This document shows positions 33,093 through 44,864 of a stretch of DNA of 64,000 bases, one piece after another. Below the pieces are notes generated by a model, which was not told the origin of the DNA, made no database searches, and saw only the letters and a list, made by a program, of their open reading frames with translations. The position numbers and the translations under genes are program-made. How positions within the stretch are numbered: the first letter of the stretch is position 1; each line of letters begins with the position of its first letter. Source of the stretch: Rutpela maculata (Eukaryota; Arthropoda; Insecta; Coleoptera; Cerambycidae); the NCBI GenBank assembly GCA_936432065.2, contig OW386292.2:12864918-12928917 (forward strand), written 5' to 3'.

Positions 33093-34828
33093 CTCGGGAG
33101 CAGGGCCGGATATAGAGGGGGGTTATGGAGGGGTGTCACACCCCCCAACTTTGAAGCCGATTTGGCAAATCGGTCACCGTTCGGCACTTTCGACATTTGG
33201 CAATTATGTCCATACAATTATAAGAAAAACTTACAACAATGGAAATTCAACACAATAAATAATTATTACTTTTCGAGCAACCCCCGTCTTGTATTTGACT
33301 TAAATCATCCTGGCTGGCAACAGCATGGCCAAATCTGTTTGTTCAACCCTCTAACCCTGAGCGCTGTATGTATATGAGTATATGTATATCTACATTGCCC
33401 TGTCATAATTGCTGGAACGTAAACGATTCATCAAAAGTCTTCAATCAGATCTACATTTTTTTTTGTATCCCAAAAATTAAATGACGCGACGTCAATGTAG
33501 AAAAGTAAAAATTGAGATGTTTTCTGGCAAAGGACCAATCGGAATAATTTTTTTTGCAAATTGTTTTTTGAGGTCTAAAAAATATTGGTAAAAAGAAAAA
33601 AACAGGCCGCTGGGACTTTTCTATAAGTATAAAAACGCGATATATTTTTTAATATTTTTTTAAAGCAATTATTACTGTTTTAATTAAATTTTAAAATTGA
33701 AAATAATGGTCCTAAAATAGTAAATATTTATTATAAAATTTAAACTTTGTTTATGTGCATTTTACGTGGAAATTTCAGAAGTAAAAAATGTCTCAATATT
33801 GTAAGGAAAGAATGTTAAAAAATTAAGTACAATTTTTTTTCATTTATTTCTACACAATTATAAAAATTATTTACTTAAACACATTCTTTAAAATATTTTT
33901 TTTCAATTTCATTTGAGTTGTCTATAAATGAAAATATTACTCCTCTTGTTCTTCATCTTCATTTCTTTCTTCTTCTTGAACATCGTTCATTTCATTATCG
34001 TAAAATAAGGTATTTAACATATTATTGAGATAAATCTCATCTCTTCCTATTGAAAAGTTTGGTACTAATATTAAGCAGGTACTAAGGAGGGTCTTTACCG
34101 TAGGTAAATCCCAGGTTCAAGAAAGCGCGCTGTATGCCCTTTGAACTAATTAACAGTAAAATTAATTCAGTAACGGGTAAGTACATTACGTCTATTTAAA
34201 AGAATTTTACAAAAAAAAAAATTGAGTGATTTATCCGAATATTTTAAAAAATTGTTACTTTATTTAAATAAACCAAGGTTAACCCCCAATTGGGATGAAG
34301 GAGAGTTACTCATAAATCGTATATTTAGGTGCAAATGACATTCTAAACACATTTTTATTTTTGTAATTTTTCTCAAAAATGTAAACTTGAGCCCGAACAT
34401 CTCATTTTTATACTTCATAGCCACCATTTTGGGTAAACCATCTTGAATTTTCCAATTTTCAAAATTGTAATCAGAGACATCAAAATCCCCCGGGTATACA
34501 TTTTCAGTCGGTTTTCTCAAATAGTTTACGAGACAACAAATTAACAAATTTAATTAATTTGTTTAGTACTTAAAATTATTTGTTTAATAATAATAAAATG
34601 AAAAAAATCCCAGCGGCCTGTTTTTTTCTTTTTGCCAATGTTCCTTAGACTTCAATATTGCAAAAAAAATTAGGCCGATTAATCCTTTGCCAGAAAACTT
34701 TTCAGAAAATATCTATCTTGATGAGACTAATCGTAGAAAATAAAGGAGGAAAGGAGAAGAAGTTATTCGGCATTATAACAATTTCGCACCCCCCATAAAA
34801 ACTGTTTAAAACCGGCCCTGCTCGGGAG
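33093..34828. mobile_element. 1.72-kb hAT-type non-autonomous element with perfect 8-bp target duplication
   Basis: The body is 33101-34820, beginning cagggccgg and ending ccggccctg. The 8-base sequence ctcgggag directly flanks both ends (33093-33100 and 34821-34828). Eight-base duplications with CAGGG-type termini are the hallmark of hAT transposons. Inside, a second pair of inverted arms of about 120 bases (33500-33617 and 34607-34735, with aggccgctggga / tcccagcggcct) lies toward each end. I see no transposase, so it needs an enzyme from elsewhere. The intact duplication suggests a fairly recent insertion. Confidence 0.9.
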
Positions 34829-34995
34829 ATAATGATGACGGCGTTAAAATAAATTAAAAAGTCTATTTAAAATTATCCTAGCTATTAGGCTACCTGAAAC
34901 TCGACAACAATTTTGTATATATGCAAAATTTGACATGCCACATCCTTCGAGATATGTGCTGAGCTGAATTTTCATGGGCCTAAAGTTTTTATCAA
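34829..34995. other. non-coding spacer
   Basis: Between the hAT-type element and the next inverted repeat. Nothing recognised. Confidence 0.4.
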
Positions 34996-35323
34996 TCAAT
35001 GGAATGAAAAAAAAAGTTTCTGTACCACGCAAGTTTTAGTGCTAAAAAACTTCTCCTATTTTCCACCGCAATCGAAAACTACCCCAGGGCAACCTTTGCT
35101 TCCAAATATCTCCAAGGTTCAAAACCAAGGTGTGAAGGTGTATACCGATTTCTCCTATACCACGCTGGTTTCAGTACAAAAAAAACTCCCCACCACCCGC
35201 CTCAATTGGAAACTACCTTCGAGTTTTAAATCTTGGAGAGTGAGGTGTGAAGTGTTTGCTAAATTAATCTTTTAACATTGAAATCCGCGTGGTATAAGCA
35301 CCTTTTTTCTTTCGTTCCATTGA
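34996..35323. repeat. ~330-bp inverted-repeat sequence
   Basis: The outer ends tcaatggaatgaaa and ttcgttccattga are complementary with one mismatch, followed by a shared accacgc. The interior includes two similar ctccaaggttcaaa / cttggagagtg blocks. Non-coding, probably a MITE. Confidence 0.55.
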
Positions 35324-35670
35324 TCGGTACATTTTCTGGTCTTAAAATATTCCTACAAATGACCCCCATACAATGCGGACAAAACCCAGTGGAGTGAACT
35401 CGAGAAGAAAGTATATGACGAGATTGGAATAAGAGATATTAACCATCTCAATGGTTCTCGATTTGTTTTCCTCAAATTCTCCATGTGAATAAACAAATCA
35501 GCAGGATCGTTTAGAAAAAGAGTAAAGTTGGTAGTAGACAACAATGATGGTAACACTATCATGCTTCTTTAGATTGTAGAATGCAGGCCTTAAACACTGA
35601 ATATTTTGTGTAGATTGTAAAGTATACATGTATTAATGAGTCTTATTTGTTTTATGTATTTATTATTTCC
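35324..35670. other. non-coding, nothing recognised
   Basis: No supported feature. Confidence 0.4.
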
Positions 35671-35863
35671 AAGGGGTAACTCAGGCGAAAACTGCAGGAC
35701 GAAATATCGCCTCTCTGGTCATCGCCTTCAGATCCCCAGTATTGCCTCGGATCGCCTCAGATCGCCCGTGGATCATCTCGGATTGCCTCTGGATTACATT
35801 GCCCCGGATCACCCTGGATCGCCTCGGTAAGGGACGAAAAATCGCCCCGTGACTTACTCCTTG
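35671..35863. mobile_element. ~193-bp TIR element with GATC-rich minirepeats, copy 2
   Basis: Ends aaggggtaactca and gtgacttactcctt. The body repeats ggatcgcctc with variation (at least eight units between 35730 and 35825). It is the inverted counterpart of 19752-19947, sharing ggtaagggacgaaaaatcgc in complementary form. Confidence 0.75.
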
Positions 35864-36539
35864 ATTATTTCGATTTTTTAAAATGAATCTAATATTTGCT
35901 ATGTATAATAATTACATTTGCCTTCATCTAATCTCTTTATCAGAGATTCAGATTGAACGGTAATTGTCTTGGTCATAAACTAAACATAAGTTATACTGCT
36001 TTAAGAATTAGATCTCTTCACATTTGCTTAAAAAAAATATGGCAGCTAGTTTTAAATTTTTTCTTTTTTGAAAATATCATTTTTGATTTAAGTGGTTCTT
36101 GGTTCTTACAAATTGAACACAGTAATGTAATTGGTAAGAGCTTGGATTTAAGTCCAAAAAATGTGAATGTGAATGAAAATCTGGAAGCATGTTTTTTTCT
36201 CTTATAAATCCATCATCAAATTTCTAATAATTCATCTTAACAGATTTTAACAATCTTGGTTTTGAATTAAATATAAAAGACTGCTTTAGGAAGTAATCAT
36301 TTATAAAAAATTTTAAAATGTCAGTTGGTTTTAAATAACGATTTGTTACGTCCTCCGTTTATGAGTTAATTGTTTTTTTAAACCGTAATAGATAAAGATA
36401 TCTCTTAGATTTAAGCACAACATAAAAAACGAATATTGAACAAAAAATTTATAACCGAATAGCTAGGGGTGTAATTTTTTTGACAAACTGCAAGATCCAG
36501 TCAATTTTTCGATTATTTTTCTGTTACTTTTAATAAAGT
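35864..36539. other. non-coding, nothing recognised
   Basis: AT-rich; an 84-codon frame at 35953-36207 has no recognised motif. Confidence 0.35.
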
Positions 36540-37060
36540 ATTTATATGCTTAGGATATTATTAATAGTCATTTCTTTACCAAATGTTTTTGGTAAAGTGT
36601 TTGAGGCAATAATAACAGAAGAGTTATTTTTCCTAGTTAAACATATATTAGGGTCCATTTCAACAGTTTTTACCGTGAAAGTGTTAAAGTTATCTCATTT
36701 CCTTTATACCGACTGTAATGAAGTCCGTGGAAGATAGAAAACAAGTGAACTACCGATTTCTTCAAGGCTTTTGACAAGATTCATCACAGAATTTTGTTAG
36801 TGAGACTGGAGAAATTCGGTGTACATGGAAGTTTATTAAGAAGAATGGAGTTGTATTTGACAAACAGGTATCATATAAAAAATATTAACTCCGCCTCTAG
36901 ATTAATAATATCACGTCTGGAGTGCCTCAAGGCTAGTACCTTGGCCCTCTTTTACTTTCAATCTTTGTTAATTATATTGACTCATGAATTTTTATTATAC
37001 ATCGACGACTTAAAAATATTCAAGATTATTGACAATCGTCATTAGAGTTACAAAAATGAT
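36540..37060 (+). pseudogene. non-LTR reverse transcriptase fragment
   Basis: Pieces in RT order are SLPNVFGKVFEAIITEELFF (36567), TDFFKAFDKIHHRILL (36755) with the FDK.HH block, and LVRLEKFGVHGSLLRRMELY. An SRLECLKAS stretch follows in place of SGVPQGS, then FLLYIDDLKIFKI (36990). YIDD replaces YADD, and frames shift between pieces. Only the N-terminal half of the RT domain is present, and no 3' tail follows. Confidence 0.75.
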
Positions 37061-37658
37061 ACCTATTGACAAACTATTTAAGATAATTCACCAAAATGCA
37101 TTAAAAATGTGGTTTTCTAATTCGAACTACGATTTTTCTAAAGTAATGTCATGACTTGTGTAATTCTTTCATCACAGGCAATCTTGAGTGTTTGTCCATA
37201 ATATAGAATTCGTATTACTTTTTAAGTATAATGTAGAGTAAAGAAAATCCAAAAAAGTTTATCAATTTTTTTAATTAAAAATTTCATCGTGAAAGATTTT
37301 AATGCATGTATTGAAGCGTTATTTTTTACAAAATAGATTGTTCAGAAAATTAGAGATTGTATAAAAATTGATAGGGGATATCACATTTTCGTACAAAATC
37401 GCTAATAATAAAATCGACAGTGAATTTCGTATCAGCCAGATGCTTTTTACAGTTCCTCAATATCAATACAGAAATATTAATACATTCTTTCCGGACCGTA
37501 AACATACGAATTATTGAAATATTAGATTCATACAACAGATTTATAATACTTAGATGTGGAAACATTTAATTCATCCTTGTGTTATGTAAAGACATTTTAA
37601 ATAAGTTACCTACTAATAATTAATTATTTTTTGTTTATTTGCTTTTATCATGATTAAA
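37061..37658. other. non-coding, nothing recognised
   Basis: AT-rich DNA between the RT fragment and the next foldback. Confidence 0.35.
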
Positions 37659-38091
37659 GAATATTATTTAGGTATTAAGTAAATCACAACTTACACACTG
37701 TTTTATTTACTATGAAATTATCTACTTTCTATATATTGTTGCCCTAATCTGGGCACGCTAATATACTACTAAGGTTACTAAGGAGTACTTTAAAACACTC
37801 ATTATGGAGAACCAGTGATGACTGAATTTAAATAAATTATTTAAGTATTTTTAATATATATTTTTTCCTTTAAAATGCTAAGAATCCTATCATGTAATTC
37901 AATACTTCGTCAGTATTTCTAGAAGAGTAATTGTTTTGATTGGTTCTCCAATAATGAGTGTTTTAAAGTACTTGCCTAACTAGTATATTAGCGTGCCCAG
38001 ATTAGGGCAACAATATACAGAAAGTAGGTAATTTGATAATAAATAAAAGAGCGTGTAAATTGTAATTTGGTTAATCCCTAAATAATATTCT
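37659..38091. mobile_element. 433-bp foldback element with ~150-bp arms
   Basis: The left arm runs from agaatattattta through tgttgccctaatctgggcac and taatatac to cactcattatggagaacca. It is complementary, with scattered changes, to the right arm ending taaataatattct. The spacer is about 125 bases. The core phrase gccctaatctgggcacgcta is perfectly mirrored. Non-coding. Confidence 0.85.
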
Positions 38092-38110
38092 CTAATAAGT
38101 TACTAATAAT

Positions 38111-39600
38111 ATTACTAATTTAATATTCTAATAATTTTTATCTAACTTTTGTAAAATTGAACACCTACCTACTGCATTTTATTTTAACTTTTCAGTTGTT
38201 AAATTTGCCGTTTACTAATTCATTATTTTTGTGTACATACCTATTAGTTATAGATGTGAAACTTGTTATTTTATACTGTGTAGGTTTTTTATCAATGAAT
38301 TTTTAGTTTCTGTATGAACAACCGAAATTATCATTGTACTAAGTTTTAGCTTGATTTATCCATTACTTTGTATATTTTTTTGTGAAATTTTTTTTTTAAT
38401 TCTTCATTTGTTACATTTCTTTTAGTGTACATTTTCTCACCACGATTAATCTTATTTAAATAATAATTTTACATTAAAGAAATTATGGAATAAATTTTAA
38501 ATCCTTTTTGCTAATTGTTGGCGATTAACAAGGACTATTACATTATTTTTATTAAGTTTTAAAGTATGTTATTAAATATTCTTCATGTGAAGAACTGATG
38601 CTTTAAATTAAATCTTCGTTAAGTGAAAATCATATGGTGTATAATAACTAGTTCGTGACAAGATACTTTTGCATTCTGCACAAATACAAATTTTTGAACA
38701 TAAATATTTTATTGTTCGCTTGATATTTCTATTGATTTTTGATTGCTAATGTAATATTTGGCGGTATTTCTTACATTATTAATGCTTAATGTTTAACAAA
38801 TGTCAATACTATACTGTGTGCGTCGCGTCGCTACCAGGATCTATTATTTCAAACGTCGCGCGTCGCTTAGATCCCTGAAAGTATCTAGAATTGTTTAATT
38901 GCTTTAAATGCATTTAAGAAATCTAGATACATTTTATAAACAGTGAAATTTGCAAAAAAAAATAGGTAAAGTCACAACTTTATATTACTTGAATATGTAC
39001 GCAAATCCGTTTCTTACCGCGGTGGACTCAAATCGAATAAAGAATGTGGTTCGTATGTATGTATGTGTATAGACCGTTTCTTATAAATACGATAACTTTT
39101 GTTAGACTTAATATTTTTATTTCCAATTTGTTACATATGCAAAACGGTGGACCATATCCGTCATACAGGGTGATCACCAGAGGAGTGTAAACTGTCGTGT
39201 CTTATACAAACTGTTTTATTATAATTTTAGGGCAAAATGTCACTTGATTAAGGATAGTAGCAAGTATTTAAAACAGTTTTAAAGATTATACTATGTTTGG
39301 TTTTTTAAATATGTATAATAAATAGGAAATAAACGCATATTTCCCTCTCACTCTGCAAAAAGCTATCCTTATGCACACAAGAATACGAAGATGTACTGTA
39401 CCTATATCCAAATAGCAATGCACAGTGTGTTTCTTAAGTTCCAAGAATATTAGGTGACATTTCAATTTTACTTTAAACTGCTACCTATTAAGGGATTTTT
39501 AATAAGACTATTCGGTATAGCAACTCACTACAAAGAACGTTCCTTCGTGTAGTTCCCTGTCTGTTTACCCAAGTATAAATTAAAATTATAATATACTTAT
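38111..39600. other. non-coding; short repeat at 39166-39240
   Basis: No gene seen. gcgtcgcgtcgc and cgtcgcgcgtcgc near 38820-38870 form a small GC-rich cluster. The tcatacagggtgatcacc repeat at 39166 matches 19313. Confidence 0.4.
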
Positions 39601-39679
39601 AATATATAGTTAAGTATGTTTTTTACATACTTATATTAATTGTATACAAATATTAATTAATTATTTAAATGTAATATTG

Positions 39680-39694
39680 CTGTTGCTGAATAAA

Positions 39695-39732
<38 letters not shown>
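39680..39732. repeat. ATT microsatellite after aataaac
   Basis: About 13 ATT units follow gctgaataaac. This arrangement is usual at the 3' tail of insect non-LTR retrotransposons, so the preceding ~80 bases may be a severely truncated retroelement end. Confidence 0.8.
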
Positions 39733-39733
<1 letters not shown>

Positions 39734-39884
39734 GAAACTTGTGGAAGTTAGAATGAGGTGTTGCCGACTGCGAATAGCTATTTAAATAGCAATTTCTTTT
39801 TAAAATTGCTCTATACTTAATCTCAGTGGCACCAAGTAAAAGCGAATTATGCCGTATATCATCTGTGATGTATTTTTATACTCT

Positions 39885-40135
39885 TCCCAGAAGTGAATAG
39901 TCTCGCGAAATAGTATATTGTGTTTGCTAAAACCGTAAATATCGCCCGTAAAGATACATCATATGGTGTATTATGGATCGAATAACTTTCAAAATGTACG
40001 TCTGTCGATCCATCGCGTTTTGATAAGCTCGATAATTAGGATAATAAGTTACTGTTAGTTGTGTTGTCTTTGAAAGAATCGATCACGTAATATAAAAGTT
40101 ATTTTTGATAAAATTTTACAAAAATAGAAATACTG
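39885..40135 (+). repeat. family D fragment
   Basis: Shares with the 9428-10092 element atactctt, a run including gtaaatatcgc, then the gtccgtctg/gtacgtctgtc block and gaaagaatcgatc. The terminus is degraded. Confidence 0.6.
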
Positions 40136-40785
40136 CAATACCGACAAGTGTTTCACCAAAAAAAGCTAGATCATCGGAAGATTATCAAAATTAAAATTGT
40201 GGCAATTGTACTTAGTACTCGAATAATTAACTTATTTTCATAAAACTTCCGAGAGTTTAATGGCCCCTCTAGTTTTAAATAATACTCTTAGCAGATCATT
40301 ATACATTTCCTTGCATGTCATTTGTTCTCTTGAAATTACCGTAAATTATTGTCAATTTCTTACCCATACGATTATCATAAAATTTAAGCGAAGAAAATGT
40401 TAACAAGATACCCATCAATTATAAGCCTAAACGTTGGCATCATGTGCATAGCATTACCGCGCAATTATAAGTTGATGAAAAACATAATAATGTGATTATT
40501 TAATCATACACAGCAACTCTATCGAATTCTGATCGGCTGCTATACTTATTATTTTTAATTCGGTGGATGATCGGCCTGTGAAATCATATAGGAGCGCTTG
40601 CATCTGCATAATTACATCGCTGACAGTCGATACAACGATCCTATAATATTTCATGAGCTCAACATCTGCCCGTACGATATTATAATGTATACTTGTATGA
40701 ACGCGGTCGCAAAAAAAATAAACAGAGCAAGACACTAACCTATATTGTGCGTCGAATGTTGCAAATAGTTTGAATTAGGCCCAAT
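40136..40785. other. non-coding, nothing recognised
   Basis: AT-rich, no feature I can support. Confidence 0.35.
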
Positions 40786-40789
40786 GGGC

Positions 40790-41400
40790 ACATGGGCCAG
40801 ACCGGCCCTTAAGGTAAGGGTCCCCACAGGTGCAATCGCGGGACCTCCTTCAAGGTAGGCCGCCAGATTGACCAGATTTACACTTCACACACAAAATCAC
40901 TCCAATCCGTGCACTTGATTCACCCGAAATCAGTCTAATCGATCCTCTGGTCCGCTACGCGAAGGAATCGAACCGACACTCAGTCTTATCAGTCACAGGT
41001 GGCAGGGCGGACTCGAGACAAAAACAATCGGCGCACTGATCGTTGCTTCTGTTGATTTCACGGTGTCCCTTGTTCGAGGAGAGTTGCGTTTTGCACAGCC
41101 ACAGGTAAATTCGGTTTTGGGTAAGTTTTGCGATGTTTCGAGCACGTTTCAAAACTTTTTCAACGAAAACCAGTACTAAGGATAGTGTTAACTCCGCAGC
41201 GTGCTAGAAACGACTAGATATCTCGCTCTGAAATTCCTGCTACCCCTACTTTCCATCGATTCTGACCCCCTCCGCCGCGAGAGCGTCGTCAGGGGCCAAT
41301 GTGAGCCCGGTGGCACGCCTCATCGCAAGCCCCTCCTACACCTGGTAGCCATCAGTTGCGATCTTTATCGCCTGTATTTTGCCCTCTATGTTCTTATGTT
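40790..41400. promoter_or_regulatory. GC-rich, repeat-free island; possible promoter or leader exon
   Basis: Unlike its surroundings, this stretch has balanced to GC-rich composition with many CpGs and no transposon signature. Good donor-like sites occur on the plus strand at acag|gtaaat (about 41103) and ttgg|gtaagt (about 41118). A 102-codon frame at 41201-41509 crosses the edge but has no recognised domain. The nearest host gene whose upstream side faces this region is the minus-strand Lim1 exon, about 32 kb away. A promoter or 5' exon for Lim1, or an unrelated non-coding RNA start, would fit; neither is shown. Confidence 0.3.
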
Positions 41401-41509
41401 CTCTAACGGGAAAGCTGAGTTTCGCCTACTGAGTTTTCTTGTCACAGCTACTGTTTTGCATTTTTTCATGTTGGTCTCACCACCGTCTGAGATGTGCATA
41501 TTAAACTGA

Positions 41510-41878
41510 TGTGTTTTTTTAGTAAACGCCGTTTACTACCCCCAATGTTTGATACGTGCATATCTATATATCTATGAGACATTTTCTGTAGTTTTTTACG
41601 TAAACAGAGATACGCCTGTCGGATCAAAATATCATGAGCTGCTGGGATATATTGTGAAGGGAAAAACGGTTTGGTTTGGTGAGAGGCGGTGTGAACTAAT
41701 AAGGGAGAACGTGCAGACTGAAAATGAATGATTGAAAAGGCACATAATTCAAAATTTATCACAATTTACATAAATGTTATGGAAATTAAGTTTTTGTTAG
41801 TACCCACCCGTAACAAAAATTTAATATCTACAACAATTTTAAATGTAAAAAAATTTCCCAACTATGTTTTCAAAACTA
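41510..41878. other. non-coding, nothing recognised
   Basis: Ordinary AT-rich sequence before the inverted-repeat element. Confidence 0.4.
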
Positions 41879-42603
41879 CCCAGTAAATACTAGCTCGTAT
41901 AAAATACGTGAAATATACGTTCTAGTGGTATAAAAATGGTTTTAGTATAATAACTAACTTGCATAAAGTACGTGAAACATACGTTCTAGTGGTATAAAAA
42001 TGGTTTTTGTATAATAATTATAAGTTTATTATGTACCACGTTTTGATTTTGCATTTTTATTATATTTATTAATTATCAATTTTCCACTAGAGATAAAGAA
42101 TCTTGATTTTAAAGTCATTTTAAATAAACTGTCAATATAGGTACGTCATATACGTTAAATCAACAATTAGCAAAGTTTTCATATTTGCGATATGTTTTAA
42201 TTATTTGTATAAAATATGTTTGGTATAAAATATATCGTTCATTAACTATAATAGCCCAATAAACATCAGAACGTATAAAATGTGTGAAATATATGTTCCA
42301 GTGGTATAAAAATGATTTTAGTTTAAAAATAAGTTTATATAGTACACCACTTTATGATTTTATGTTTTTAATATATTTGTAAACTACTAAATTTTCACTT
42401 CAGAGAGAAAAGTTGGATTTATAAGACGTTTTAAATAAACTCTCAATTTATAGGTCGGTACGTCACTCACGTTAAATTAATAATTAACACAGACTTCATA
42501 TATTTACTGAATGTGTTCATTATTTATATAAAATACGTTGATCATAAACCACTGAATAAGACCTTAGTAAAAAAAATAAAAAAACTCTGAGAAATAATGA
42601 GAA

Positions 42604-42960
42604 ATGTGGAGGAAAACTGAGGTCAAAACTATAATAGATGGCCTAAAAATTGAAAATGGAATAATAAGAACTAAACTCAGAGCTAAAACAAAATTATCTC
42701 TTATTGCAAGAAAAGTTGAAGGAAATATCTCAGTTAGTCATAAGACTTTCAGAGAAATATATTGGAAACTCTAGAAGAACTAATAAACAACGGCATTGAA
42801 GACAGTTTGGATTATTATATCAAAACCAGTGAATGAATCAAACAGTTTATAAAGGTATTTGTGAAATGTTTATAATATGTAATGTACAGTGTTAAAAAAC
42901 GTGCCCCTACAATACTTTTAATTAAAAAAATTAAGTTTACGTAACAGAAGAACAGTGTAG
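42604..42960 (+). pseudogene. unknown coiled-coil-like frame, left-arm copy (broken)
   Basis: Starts near MWRKTEVKTIIDGLKIENGI and is rich in Lys, Glu, Ile and Leu. It hits stops near 42774, and frame pieces continue to IKQFIKVFVKC near 42845-42875. It corresponds to the minus-strand copy at 43670-43847. I do not recognise the family. Confidence 0.45.
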
Positions 42961-43185
42961 GTATAATCAAGTAATCTATAAAATTAAAAAATATTCTTGA
43001 CGGAATTTTAAATGAAAAGTGAATTTCAAATTTAGATAAGAATAAATCAAAGTTGTTATTGATTTATAAAAGTACAGTCTCATACAGGAAGATGGCACCA
43101 CTTACATTATTTTTATGTTTCTGATCTACTTTGAATCACTTTATCAAACACTTTAGAGAGGTACATATATGCGAAGGATTAGCAA

Positions 43186-43334
43186 ATACTATCCATGCTG
43201 TGATCAATAAGGCGGTTCCCCCAGGGCGAGGTCTTTTCCATTGTACTGAGGTTGGACTTGACTTCTGTGGTTATCCCTAATGCAGGATAACTCGCTTGTA
43301 TAATTTTTGGTAGTTGGGACTGCGTACGCACTTT
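43186..43334 (+). ncRNA. U1: U1 snRNA-like sequence (probable pseudogene)
   Basis: From gtgatcaataaggcggttcc through gttatccctaatgcaggataactcg to taatttttggtagttgggac, the order matches insect U1 snRNA as I remember it: the end of stem-loop I, stem-loop II, stem-loop III, the Sm site aatttttgg, and stem-loop IV (tgcgtacgca). U1 base-pairs with 5' splice sites and starts spliceosome assembly. Here the 5' end reads atactatccatg instead of the invariant atacttacctg, and about 15 bases of stem-loop I are missing. Stem-loop II's U1A-binding loop reads attgtac rather than attgcac. These defects suggest a retrocopied or captured pseudogene. It lies at the centre of the family C element. Confidence 0.7.
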
Positions 43335-43669
43335 GCTACAAAGCATCCTACGATGATTATAGGTAGTTTATAAAACATCATATACAATGTTAAAAAAAAA
43401 AGTATGCGTGAAACACTTATTAAACGCATATTTATAAGACATTCATTAAATGTAATAATTTAACTAATTTTCTACTTACATACAGCTTATAAAATGCATG
43501 TGTGAAACGTTTATCAAACGTGCATTAAATGTCATAATTTAATTCTAGGTATAGTACCTCTTGATCTATATTTGAAATTCATGTATCATTTAATATTTTG
43601 GCAAAATTATTTTTTAATTTTATAAATTACTTCAATAATACCTATACCGTTCTTCTGTTAAGTAAACTT

Positions 43670-43847
43670 AATTTTAGGGAAATATTTTTTAACACTGTTT
43701 ATATCAAGTTTCACAAATGCGTTTATAAGCTGTTTGATTCGTTCACTGGTTTTGTTTTGTTTTTGTACTGAATTTAGTTCCTTAAGTATTTCATTTTCAG
43801 TTTTTAGGTCATCTGTTATAGTCTTATCCTCAGTTTTTCTCCACGTT
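43670..43847 (-). pseudogene. unknown coiled-coil-like frame, right-arm copy
   Basis: Minus strand reads WRKTEDKTITDDLKTENEIL, then KELNSVQKQNKTSERIKQL and INAFVKLDINSVKKYFPKI, ending KFT-stop. It has no stop in this stretch but lacks a clear start, and compared with the left-arm copy it has an internal deletion. Charged, heptad-like content suggests a coiled coil. Unfamiliar family. Confidence 0.45.
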
Positions 43848-44696
43848 GATCAACGTATTTTATATAATTAACACATTCAATGAATGAATGAAGTCTGTAC
43901 TAATTATTAATTTAACGTGTATGACGTACCTATCAATTGAGAGTTTATTTAAAACGGCATTTAAATCAATATTTTCTACCTGTAGTGAAGATTTAGTAGA
44001 TCATAAATATAACAAGAAGATAAAATCATAAAGTGGTATAATGTATAAACATATTATTATTATACTAAAATCATTTTTAAACTACTTGAACATATATTTA
44101 ACCCATTTTATACGTTCTGATGTTTATTGGATTATTCGAGCTAATGAACGACGTATTTTGTACCAAAGATTAAAACTTGAAGTAAAATTCAGGTTAATGA
44201 TATTACCAAAATAAAAGTAAAAGAAATATGTTTATTAGTGGTTTATGACCAACATATTTTACACAAGTAGTTAACATAGACCGCATAACCCAAATTTCTT
44301 GGTCTAAAATTAAATGAAAAACTATCATGGGAAAACCATGTAGATTTCGTGAGTCATAAAACAAACTCAGCTTTTTTTGCTTTAAGAAATTTGAAAAATA
44401 TTATATCTAAAGCTGAACTTTTAAAAACGTGTATTATGGAATCGTTTACCCGCATATAATAGTATTTTATATAACAAGTGGCTAAAATTGTGGGTTTTTT
44501 TTACAAGTGGGGCGTTTATTGTACGAGCCGAAGGAGAGTGCTATAAACCACACGAGTAAAAAAAAACACATTTTAGTCTCGAGTTATATACAAAATTTGT
44601 TGTTCGAAATTAGAAAACAATATAATTTTGTAAAAATAGACTAAATTCTATTGCTGTTTCCATAGAAACCAATAAGTTTTATTTCACACTGTGAAA

Positions 44697-44836
44697 TAAT
44701 AGTATATTGTGTATTTAGGTGTGAAAGCAAAACGCTCCCAGACGACGATGCAAATTGTTGGCCGAGGCGCTAGCCGAGGCCAACAAGCATCGAAGTCCGG
44801 GAATGTGCTTTCACACCGAAGTACACATACTATTTT
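44697..44836. repeat. 140-bp foldback (MITE-like)
   Basis: Outer arms agtatattgtgtatttaggt / ccgaagtacacatact and tgtgaaagca / tgctttcaca, with an inner hairpin gttggccgag..gccaac. No coding content. It directly precedes family A copy A5. Confidence 0.75.
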
Positions 44837-44864
44837 TTCTGAAATCACAATCAATATTATTATA

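Noticed and set aside
39693..39732. CRISPR-like or other ordered repeat at the ATT run
   Set aside because: A simple trinucleotide microsatellite; no repeat-spacer structure exists anywhere in the window.
40965..41010. Possible tRNA B box (ggttcgattcc on the minus strand)
   Set aside because: The flanking bases do not pair as a T stem, and no A box or acceptor stem is found at the right distance.
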